Positions 15,903 to 24,200 of a DNA stretch of 39,550 nucleotides are shown in pieces. The notes under the pieces were generated by a model that did not search any database, had not been told where the DNA came from, and was given only the letters and a program-made list of their open reading frames with translations. Position 1 is the first letter of the stretch. Every line of letters begins with the position of its first letter. The translations under genes and the position numbers were made by a program. This stretch comes from an uncultured Actinomycetes bacterium (GTDB lineage Bacteria; Actinomycetota; Acidimicrobiia; Acidimicrobiales; Acidimicrobilacustridaceae), in NCBI GenBank assembly GCA_937927725.1, contig CALBSE010000020.1:1-39550 (forward strand), in the 5' to 3' direction.

Positions 15903-17320
15903 CCCGTCGACTTTCGCGATTTTGGGTCTGCCTCGTCGTCATTGTGATTGCGGGATTTGGACTTCGCGTCGCATCGATGGCGTTATGGGCGCCGACCAAA
16001 GTGCCTGATGCTGCGCTCCTTGATTGCCCTCACTACAAGATCTACTTATGCGGCGATGCCGTTTACTACCACGATGCTGCGAATCTTCTTGCCGACGGTA
16101 AGGGATTCGTTGATCCGTACCGGTATCTGTACGGAGCAAAGGAACAAGTTCCGCTTGCAAATGGAACCACGGTCGAGGTCGTAACACCGATCGGACACCT
16201 TGAACCGACTGCTGGTCATCCTCCTGTGTACGTGATGTATCTCGGCGTGTTCTCGGCATTGGGGCTTCGATCGGTCCAAGCCCATCAGGTGGCCTCCATT
16301 CTTCTCGGGTCGGCATCCATCGTTTTGGCGGGTTTGTTGGGCCGATCTTGGAGGGATGAACGAACCGGTCTGATTGCTGCGTTCCTCACTGCGGTCTACG
16401 CCAATATTTGGATCAATGACACAGCGGTGATGTCCGAGACTGCAGCAATATTCTTCACGTTTGTCGCAACAATTTTTGGCCTTCGTTTTGTTCGAAACCC
16501 AAGTAGAAAAAACGCAGCGATCTTTGCTGCCGCTGGTGCGTTCGCCGCACTTTCTCGAGCCGAGTTAGTGCTCTTTGTTCCAATCCTTGCTGCAGTGGTG
16601 TTGTGGCGAGCACCGCTTCGATGGCGGGAACGGTTCCTGCGTTACGCAATTGCCGGAGTCGTTTGTTGTGCGGTATTGGCGCCGTGGGTGATCCGAAACA
16701 ACATCGTGATGCACGAGCGTGTGACGTTGTCTGACGGAAGCGGAACGGTCATGGTCCAGGCCAACTGCGATGAGACCTATTACGGCGCTCATCTTGGGTA
16801 CTGGAGTCTTCCCTGTGGTTACCCTCAACCGTTTGGACCCAATGGCGAACTACTCGATGAATCTCAACGCGACGTTGTAGTGAGGGAGCGAGCCACGAGT
16901 TACATATCGAGCCACAAAGCCCGACTTGTCACTGTTGTTATTCCTGCTCGCATTGGTCGATTGTGGGGACTGTACGAACCGCTCGAGCAAATTCGTCTCG
17001 ATATCGGCGAAGGTCGACCATCGATTCCGGCGAAGCTCGGATTTCTTCAGTACGTCATTCTTGCCCCGGCTGCTCTTGCTGGTGCCGTGATTCAGTGGCG
17101 TCGCCGCGAGCCCGTTCTGGTTGTCGGCCTTTGGGCCGTCTTAGCAACGGTCACGGCGGCAACAGCATTCGGAACGACGAGATATCGAACCGCTGCGGAA
17201 GTATCGATCGTGATGTTTGCCGCGATCACGATCGAGGCGCTCTGGCTAGTCGTGCAACGGAGGCGGAACTCCTCGGTGTCGCCGAATGCAGGCGTCGATG
17301 AATTCGTGGCGACGTCATGA
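15899..17320 (+). CDS. GT-C family glycosyltransferase (GT39/ArnT-like), copy 1
   Basis: A 473-residue membrane protein with roughly eleven hydrophobic segments. The first extracytoplasmic loop has GDAVYYHDAANLLADGKGF with Asp53 at the position of the GT-C catalytic aspartate, followed by LEPTAGHPPVYVMYLG. Such enzymes transfer a sugar from a polyprenyl-phosphate donor to a protein, lipid or glycan outside the membrane. A later external loop has paired cysteines (QANCDETYYG and LPCGYP) and DESQRD-ISSHKARL, all shared with copy 2 at 19806-21281, so the two are paralogues. Start and stop overlap the flanking genes by ATGA, indicating an operon deacetylase-GT39-GNAT. Confidence 0.85.
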   Translation: MTRRLSRFWVCLVVIVIAGFGLRVASMALWAPTKVPDAALLDCPHYKIYLCGDAVYYHDAANLLADGKGFVDPYRYLYGAKEQVPLANGTTVEVVTPIGHLEPTAGHPPVYVMYLGVFSALGLRSVQAHQVASILLGSASIVLAGLLGRSWRDERTGLIAAFLTAVYANIWINDTAVMSETAAIFFTFVATIFGLRFVRNPSRKNAAIFAAAGAFAALSRAELVLFVPILAAVVLWRAPLRWRERFLRYAIAGVVCCAVLAPWVIRNNIVMHERVTLSDGSGTVMVQANCDETYYGAHLGYWSLPCGYPQPFGPNGELLDESQRDVVVRERATSYISSHKARLVTVVIPARIGRLWGLYEPLEQIRLDIGEGRPSIPAKLGFLQYVILAPAALAGAVIQWRRREPVLVVGLWAVLATVTAATAFGTTRYRTAAEVSIVMFAAITIEALWLVVQRRRNSSVSPNAGVDEFVATS

Positions 17321-18237
17321 CCGAAGAAGCGGAACTTCAACGAACTGCAACCTTGCTGAATCACGTCTTTGAACATGCAGACCCGTTGACCGTGTCGTCG
17401 TTACGTTGGTACTACGACGAGAACCCTGCCGGTGCTGCCGCCGTCGGACGAGTCGAAGAAGACGGAAAGCGCTTGGGCAACTATGCCCTCATTCCCAATC
17501 GGTTCCGCTCCATTGGCGGCGAGGAGCGAATTCTTGGGGTTGGCGTCGATCTTGCCGTTGATCCCGATGCTCGGGGTTCGGGGGCGTTTCGCCGCACAGT
17601 GGAAGATTCGTACGCTCGCGGTGTGGCTCAAGGCTTCGACGGAATCCTCGGAGTCGCCAATGCCAACTCGGCGCCGCGAATGGTTGCCACATTGGGCTGG
17701 CGTTCGCTGGCTTCGCTGCCGGTCACTCTGATTCCTGCGGTGGGCCGATCGCGAGGGTTTCACTCCACATCAATCACTACCGCGACACTCAAAACTGTCG
17801 ACGACCTGGTTGATGGTGAGTTCCTTCGATCATCAAGTTCGGGGTTTGCGCCGGTATGGACGCCGGAATTACTCCGATGGCGTCTGCGTCGACCGGGACA
17901 CGACTACAGCGTCCATATCTCCGACGACCTTGTGGTGGTAGCAACTCGTACTTATGTTTCGAAGATTCCGTTTGGAGTCATTCTCGGAGTGCTTCAGCGC
18001 AGACCGAGCGAGCCGATAGCGGTGGGGCGTGTTGCAGCCGTTGTTGGCCGGCACCATAAGGCCCCATTTGTCATTCACTGGGGCAGGTCACCGGCATTGC
18101 GAATGCGCGGGATTCCGCTTCCACAGAAGATGATGCCGTCGCCACTTTCACTGGTGTTGCATCCGTTTGTGCCGGACTTCGATCGAGAATCATTTGAACT
18201 CGGTGAGTTTGGATTTCTGGATTTCGACGCGTACTAA
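17317..18237 (+). CDS. GNAT-family N-acyltransferase-like protein
   Basis: A 306-residue cytoplasmic protein. The N-terminal part looks like a GNAT domain: NYALIPNRFR, then GVGVDLAVDPDARGSGAFRR, where DARGSGAFR is a recognisable form of the acetyl-CoA-binding R/Q-x-x-G-x-G/A loop, and GVANANSAPRMVATLGWRSL, which fits the last GNAT strand and helix. The C-terminal half (about residues 145-306) is less conserved and could form a second degenerate GNAT fold. It is the third gene of the operon and overlaps GT39 by ATGA, so modification of an amino sugar precursor, possibly the same residue handled by the deacetylase, is plausible but unproven. It ends with a four-base overlap with the convergent HpaB-like gene. 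Confidence 0.7.
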   Translation: MTEEAELQRTATLLNHVFEHADPLTVSSLRWYYDENPAGAAAVGRVEEDGKRLGNYALIPNRFRSIGGEERILGVGVDLAVDPDARGSGAFRRTVEDSYARGVAQGFDGILGVANANSAPRMVATLGWRSLASLPVTLIPAVGRSRGFHSTSITTATLKTVDDLVDGEFLRSSSSGFAPVWTPELLRWRLRRPGHDYSVHISDDLVVVATRTYVSKIPFGVILGVLQRRPSEPIAVGRVAAVVGRHHKAPFVIHWGRSPALRMRGIPLPQKMMPSPLSLVLHPFVPDFDRESFELGEFGFLDFDAY

Positions 18238-19712
18238 TCAGATGTGTCGTTGATCCCGGCAAGTTTGCGGGCATAGGCGATAACGCGAGTTGGATCGTAG
18301 GAACGCGAGATCATCAACTTCTCGGCCTCGAGAGAACCTTCGGCGTGGATGGCAAGAACCGCGTGGTAGCCGCCAAATTCGCGTGTTGTGAGATCGCTCA
18401 CCATGTTCATCGCCCGGATTCGTTGCTCGCCATCGATTCCGTCCCGACCACCGAGTAGTGCCTGAAGCATCGGCCCGATTTCTGGGTTCGTAAAGTCGGC
18501 GCCGCCAGGAGCGGTGACGAGTAGGCCGCCAGCGAGATCCTGCACCTGTTGTAATGCATGGTGGTAGCCATGAGCGAAATGCGATTTCGCAATGTTCACG
18601 ATGAGTGGGTCGGGAACAAAGACTCCTGCATCGTCGGGTGTGCCTCGCTGGGCACTGGATTCGACAAGGGCTCGAAGGGTCTCGGCGTAGGAAATGAGCG
18701 CGGTCAACTTGTCGCGAACATGGGCTGCTCGGCTGATGCCGTTCATATCGGCCATGAGAGCGGCGCTACCTACAAGCGCATCGACCAAAGGAAGTTTGTA
18801 CGAGATTGCGGTAAAGCGGTGGTAATCGACGAAAGCCAACGCAAGAGGACCAGCGAATTCATGTTGACCATCGAGAAAGACGCGTTCATTCGGGACAAAC
18901 ACGTCGTCGAAAAGCGTGGTGGTTTCCATCATGAGTCGTTGTGAACTGATGGGGGAGTCGAACTCGTCACCAGCATGTGAGCCATAGGGACTCGCAACGA
19001 GTCGTAGTCCGGGGGTGTTAACGGGAATAGCGAAACTCACCGCCCACTCCGAATCGGCCGGACCCATTGCTCTGGTTGGAAGCACGATGAGTTCGTTTGT
19101 GTTTGGTGTGCAACTCGTATGGACCTTGGCGCCTCGAACCACGATGCCATCGGCTCGGCGTTCCACGATTCGGAGGTAGGAATCGGGATTGGGCTGGGCG
19201 GAAGGTCCGAGACTGCGATCGCCTTTTACGTCAGTCTGAGCGACAGACATTGCGAGATCGTTGTTGCGGCAGTGATCAAAGAATTCTGCGATCCGGGTCG
19301 ATCGCTCGTTGTCACCGCGGGACTCGTCAAGTGCGCGTCCAATACGGCCTAACGCGAAGAGTGCATCGGTCCCGATTTCTTTGATGAGCGGAACCAGTGT
19401 GTGGCACCGCGACGTTGCGGTTTCGATGAGTCGGGCTCGATCGGCGAGATCATCTACTGAGCGAGGTTCGAGGAAATAGCGGCTGAACGGGTCGGATCCC
19501 TCGACAACGGCCAGCGGACGCACCGAAGGATCTTCGGCGAGCTCGAAGTCAACCGAAGCATGACGAATGGCGCGAGCGATAACCGGATGCTCCGTGACAT
19601 CGGGGACGAGCTGGCCACCGAAATAGACCGTCCGGTCGTCACGAAGGGACTGCACATATTGCTCGGGGCTACGAAGAGCCAAGGGTCCTCCTCGAACCAT
19701 CCCGCCGTTCAC
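18234..19712 (-). CDS. HpaB/4-hydroxybutyryl-CoA dehydratase family flavoprotein
   Basis: A 492-residue member of the 4-hydroxyphenylacetate 3-monooxygenase family: RSPEQYVQSLRDDRTVYFGG at the N-terminus, VVRGAKVHTSCTPNTNELIV in the middle and DYHRFTAISYKLPLVDALVG after it. Compared from memory with 4-hydroxybutyryl-CoA dehydratase, the iron-sulfur ligands are absent: the second cysteine of the CxxxC pair is Glu in IKEIGTDAL, and the cysteine seven residues after the conserved His is Tyr. A FADH2-dependent monooxygenase or dehydrogenase is therefore more likely than the dehydratase. No flavin reductase (HpaC) is adjacent. A GTG at 19712 is used (GAGG ten bases upstream); an ATG at 19700 is possible. 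It looks out of place in the glycan locus. Confidence 0.8.
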   Translation of the reverse strand: MNGGMVRGGPLALRSPEQYVQSLRDDRTVYFGGQLVPDVTEHPVIARAIRHASVDFELAEDPSVRPLAVVEGSDPFSRYFLEPRSVDDLADRARLIETATSRCHTLVPLIKEIGTDALFALGRIGRALDESRGDNERSTRIAEFFDHCRNNDLAMSVAQTDVKGDRSLGPSAQPNPDSYLRIVERRADGIVVRGAKVHTSCTPNTNELIVLPTRAMGPADSEWAVSFAIPVNTPGLRLVASPYGSHAGDEFDSPISSQRLMMETTTLFDDVFVPNERVFLDGQHEFAGPLALAFVDYHRFTAISYKLPLVDALVGSAALMADMNGISRAAHVRDKLTALISYAETLRALVESSAQRGTPDDAGVFVPDPLIVNIAKSHFAHGYHHALQQVQDLAGGLLVTAPGGADFTNPEIGPMLQALLGGRDGIDGEQRIRAMNMVSDLTTREFGGYHAVLAIHAEGSLEAEKLMISRSYDPTRVIAYARKLAGINDTSD

Positions 19713-19791
19713 GACGACGCAGCCTCGACGGTACCAGCCTCACCTTTGCGCCTGAAGTACCCGATGTCCTGCGAATGCAGTGCCGAGGTCC

Positions 19792-19797
19792 TAAGTT
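19792..19797 (+). promoter_or_regulatory. Candidate -10 box for a leaderless GT39 copy-2 transcript
   Basis: TAAGTT is followed by eight bases and a GTG at 19806, the same spacing as TACACT to ATG at the deacetylase gene. There is no ribosome binding site. A short inverted repeat CTGC-GAAT-GCAG (19769-19780) lies 11 bases upstream of the box. Confidence 0.45.
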
Positions 19798-19805
19798 GTG
19801 CGATC

Positions 19806-21281
19806 GTGACCACCGAGCGCCGCAATCGACCGGCAGCGTCGATGTCGACGAAAGCATTTGTGGTGGCGCTTGCAATTGCCGGCGTGCTTGGATTCGCTGT
19901 TCGATTCGGAGCGTTCATGTGGGAGGGTCGAACTGCGCCCCTCTCCGGCGATGCGGTTTTCTATCACGAGACTGCGAATCTGCTTGCCGACGGCAAGGGG
20001 TACATCAATCCCGTTTTCTTTCATGCTGGCTATTGCTTCGACGCTGGTCCTGCGACTGGCCAGGTGTATTCCTTTCTCGCCGGTGCAGAAAATTGTCCGA
20101 AGGTTGATGTCGTCCAGCCCGATGGTTCTGTCCGAACAGTCGCCGTGAGCCTTCCGCCAGGCACAGAATCACCCACCGCAGCACATCCGCCGCTTTGGTC
20201 GTTCATTCTGTCGATTTCATCAAGGTTGGGTTTCGATTCGGTCAATCAACACCGAATGGTCGGGCTTCTGTTCGGCACACTCGGCGTCATCCTTCTAGGG
20301 CTGGCAGGACGTGAGCTCTTCGGCGAGAGAGTAGGAGTAGTAGCGGCGTTTATTGCCGCCGTTTACGGATTCCTCTGGTTGAACGATTGGTCGCTCATGA
20401 GCGAATCGCTGGTGACGGCATTCGTCCCGGTCGTGACGATCGTTGCCGTGCGATGGTGGCGGAAACCGAGTTGGCGTTTGGCGTTCTTGCTCGGTCTCCT
20501 TTCGGGTATCGGCGGTCTTCTCCGAACCGAGCTCCTTGCCTACGGACCTCTGCTCGCTCTGGTGGCTATCGTCGTATTTCGATCTCGTTGGAAACCAATG
20601 TTGCGGGACTTCGGCATCGTCAGCGTTGTCTGTCTCGCAGTGCTGGCGCCATGGTTGATTCGGAACATGACGACATTTGAAAAGCCGATCTACCTGTCGC
20701 CCACAGGAACACTTCAAGCTCAGACCAACTGTGACGCTGCGTATTACGGGGAGAAGACCGGCTACTGGGAGCGTTTCTGTGCGGAGCCAGAACCGGTGAG
20801 TACCGACGGTTCCATGCTCGACGAATCAGAGCGTGATGCCATCAAGCGTGGATGGGCGAACGACTACATCTCGACCCATAAAGCACGGCTTCTCATCGTC
20901 GCACCGATTCGTTCACTTCGGATGTTCAATCTGTACGACCCAATCGGAACCGCCCGTTTCGATATGGCGGTCGAAAATCGTGAATTCCGGCAATCAATTT
21001 TTTCCTTGATTGAGTACTACGCCGTTGGGTTGCTCGCGCTCTTGGGGATCGTAATCGCGTGGAAGCGTCGACTTACGGTCTTTCCAGTTGTGTTGTGGCC
21101 TGCGTTAGTAGCGGTCGTCGCTGCAGCAAGCTTTGGGAATAATCGTTATCGAGTGAGCGCCGAACCGTCGTTGATCTGGTTGGCGTCACTCTCGCTTTGT
21201 GTTGTCGCTGATCGGGTTCGGAACAGCCACCGAGTGACGGTCTCGGAAACAACAGCGAGCACGGCTATCAGCCCCAACTGA
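19806..21281 (+). CDS. GT-C family glycosyltransferase (GT39/ArnT-like), copy 2
   Basis: A 491-residue paralogue of the GT39 protein at 15899-17320. Shared features are GDAVFYHETANLLADGKGY in the first external loop with the catalytic-type aspartate, an AAHPPLW segment, a VLAPWLIRNMTTF helix end, QTNCDAAYYG with a second cysteine in YWERFCAEP, DESERD and ISTHKARL. It is longer in the first loop, with an extra stretch containing two further cysteines (GYCFDAG and AENCPK). The GTG at 19806 fits a leaderless start; ATG 19842 is the alternative. The frame is open further upstream, but that part overlaps the divergent HpaB gene. The last 136 bases overlap the convergent AftD-like gene. Transfer of a sugar to an exported glycan is inferred. 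Confidence 0.83.
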   Translation: MTTERRNRPAASMSTKAFVVALAIAGVLGFAVRFGAFMWEGRTAPLSGDAVFYHETANLLADGKGYINPVFFHAGYCFDAGPATGQVYSFLAGAENCPKVDVVQPDGSVRTVAVSLPPGTESPTAAHPPLWSFILSISSRLGFDSVNQHRMVGLLFGTLGVILLGLAGRELFGERVGVVAAFIAAVYGFLWLNDWSLMSESLVTAFVPVVTIVAVRWWRKPSWRLAFLLGLLSGIGGLLRTELLAYGPLLALVAIVVFRSRWKPMLRDFGIVSVVCLAVLAPWLIRNMTTFEKPIYLSPTGTLQAQTNCDAAYYGEKTGYWERFCAEPEPVSTDGSMLDESERDAIKRGWANDYISTHKARLLIVAPIRSLRMFNLYDPIGTARFDMAVENREFRQSIFSLIEYYAVGLLALLGIVIAWKRRLTVFPVVLWPALVAVVAAASFGNNRYRVSAEPSLIWLASLSLCVVADRVRNSHRVTVSETTASTAISPN

Positions 21282-24200
21282 TGGGCGAACATGAAGCTTG
21301 ACGGCCAAACGGCTGTTGACCGGTACTCGTGTCCAAACTGAAGACCGGTATAGAGCAACACGATTCCGCCGATTGACCCAACGACGACGAGGGCACTGAT
21401 TGCTGTCCGGCGGCGCGTCCAAAGCAAAAGGGCGGTGATGATCGCCATCGTGATCGCAACACCGAGACCGCCGACAAATGCAGAGAGCGCTGTCATTCCA
21501 AGGAGCACTGCAATTCGAAGGGCGGTGCTGGTCGCATTCGTGAGTTCAGAGGTCACCAAGAGGGGGTCGATCGCCGAGGGGAGCGCCCGCACGAGTTTGC
21601 GGCGACGCCATGCGACAACCAGCGCAGCGACGCAGAGTCCGATGAACCAGAAGAACGAAATCGCGAGACCGCCCCAAACGGTCTTCTGTGGTGTCCAACT
21701 GATGTCAACGGTGAACGAAGTACCCGTCACTGCGGGATCGATCTGCCATCCGTTCGCGAATCCGTCAATCAGTGTTGGGTCGCCCAGTGATCCGCCGCCG
21801 CGAACAGTTGCCTTCCAACCGTTGGAAAGCGATTGCCCGAGAACAAGCCAGAACGGATCAGAGGCATTGGCAATATCGACTCGATAAGAATTCCTTCCCG
21901 TTGACGTCACCGTTGTTGAAGGCGGGTTCACTGCGGTTGTGTACTGACCTTGGGGGACAGTTCGGAGTTCCATGGCGTCGATATCGATTGCACTATCGAG
22001 GCCCTTGGCGGTGACGAATTGGTGGTCTCCAGGTGCCAGCGACTGTGGGCTCCCGGTAGTACCGCATGGAACGAGATCAAGAGCCTCACGGGAAATGGCG
22101 TCGGCGACAGTTCCGGAAAGGACGAACGACTGATCCACTCCATCGATGGTGGCCAACCCTGAGCGACACGTGGTCGGAAGTGACGATGGAAGTGGTGCGA
22201 CGGTCGTGGGCAGGCCCAATTCGGCGATTGCGATCGGAAGGATTCGCGGACCGCCACTAAAGAACTCTTTGGTCGTCATTGGGCGCTCGGCGCCAATGGT
22301 GACCCCAATGGTCTTCGACGAAAGTGCGCCGGTGGGCACGTCGACTGTCGCAACGTTCCCCTGCTCGCTCACTGATTCAATCGCAGGCACGTCGACGGGA
22401 TGAATGCTGCCGTCGTCAAGAGTCAGGTTGAGAACGGTGGGAACCGAATGCTCTTGATCATTGATGACGGAGAGGTGGAGGTGGTCGAATGTCGTCGTAG
22501 TCGGATTCGTGACCGTGATTGTTGCGCCCACTTGATTGTCGAATTTGGACGTCCAAGCGGTTGAAAGATCGCCATCAAGGGCGGAAGAAGGCCGAGATGC
22601 AAGGTCGCCTTCGAGATAGTCGGTGCCGCTGACAATCGGATAGCCATCGGAAAGGCCTGGGCGCCCAATGGTGTTGTCAATGACTGCACCATTCATGCCG
22701 GCGCTGAGTCGTGCCCGCCCCCGCGGCATGAACTGGCTGGTTGCGCCGACCCGGAAAATACGGCGCATCTGGAGTTCGGTGTCTTGACGGAATCCCTCGA
22801 CCGGATTCGAACGAATGCGGGAGAACAGGTACGAAACATTTGATGACGATGGCGCGAGTTCGTCGACGCCTGCGCTCGGTGTGACGATCCACTCCTGGGC
22901 GGAAACGCCAGGGACGGTGACTTCCTTGAAACCAACATTCGAGAAGCCAATCCACGAGGCGAGGTTCTTGACGTTTGCGTCGTCGATCCGAATCGTGAGC
23001 GAAGAGAACGTGTGATCACCACCGAGGTCAACTCGTTGACCCGCTCCGAGGAACGAATCGTCCGTCATGTCCACGGTCTTCACTGGCACGCCGTCGAGTA
23101 GCACAGTTGCCTTCGTGATCCAACGGTTGCCCTGAGTTTGAAGTAGGTCAATGTGGTCAGCGGTGATCGGATGGTTGTAATCAATGACGAGTCGATTTCC
23201 GACAACATCGCTGAAACCACCCGTCGTCCATGCCGTGCGTGGATCGCCGTCGATGGCGTTGAACGGACGAACCTCCGATGAATAGGCGACGATATTTCCG
23301 TAGCTCGTTGCTCTGACGTTTGCGACATCGTCGCCGTACCAAGCAGTCGATTGATCGGCCGCAGTTTCATCGGGGAACATGGCGAGGCGAGCGTCTTTAG
23401 GGTCATCGGCAAGGGGGGTGAAGACAGCTGTTTCTGTCGCACCGTTGTTTTCTCGAAGCGTGCCCCAACGTTGTGCCCGTTTGCGGTTGGTATCGGTGAT
23501 GACCAGATTTGGCTTTGAGGCGCGAATTCCTCGCAGCAGAGCAGATGACGTGTTCGCAGTTGCGGCGTAGAAAAGTGCACGTTCGGCGGGAAGCTGATCC
23601 CAAGTCGCGGCTTCAACGACGCCATCACCGTCGCCGAAAAGAACAGTTGGTTGACTGGTGACTTCCGAGCGGACTACCGGCCGGACGTTATCGACTGGGT
23701 AGGCAACGAGCGGAGGTGTTGGTGTCTGCGAGTTTGGGTTCGCGATGTACTGCTCATCGACCATTGGTTGTCGGGGGTCAGGCGTGTTGACCGTTGGCGT
23801 TCCAAAGGTGGTTGGTGCTCCGAGACCATTGGTCGGCGAAGTCCCGCCGAATTGCGCCCAAAGGTCAGCTGGTCGGGGACCGCGGTATCGCTCAAACTGA
23901 CTGTCAAGACGTAACAACACATCCGAAGCGGAGAGCAATCGTGCAACTCCTGAAACTGCGGTGGTTTCGCTGGTGCCTTCTTGTAACGTCCGATCCAGTG
24001 CTCGAACGAGGTCAACACTCGCCGGTGTTCCATAGGCGGTGATCTCTCGTCCGATCCAAGGACGATCGATGAGGCCCGGTGTCAGTGGGTCTTGTGTGTC
24101 GCCCCATCGGTACGCGCCAAAGTCCGCGCCGGGAAGTTCAAGAACTCGAAGGTCCTGGCTTTGCTCATCAAGCCATGCCGCAGCATCTGTCCAATAGGAC

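Noticed and set aside
18234..19712. 4-hydroxybutyryl-CoA dehydratase
   Set aside because: The residues at the remembered iron-sulfur cysteine positions are Glu and Tyr, so the dehydratase reaction is unlikely.
19560..19805. Upstream extension of GT39 copy 2
   Set aside because: It overlaps the divergent HpaB-family start and has no membrane-protein character; the paralogue's first helix begins after 19806.
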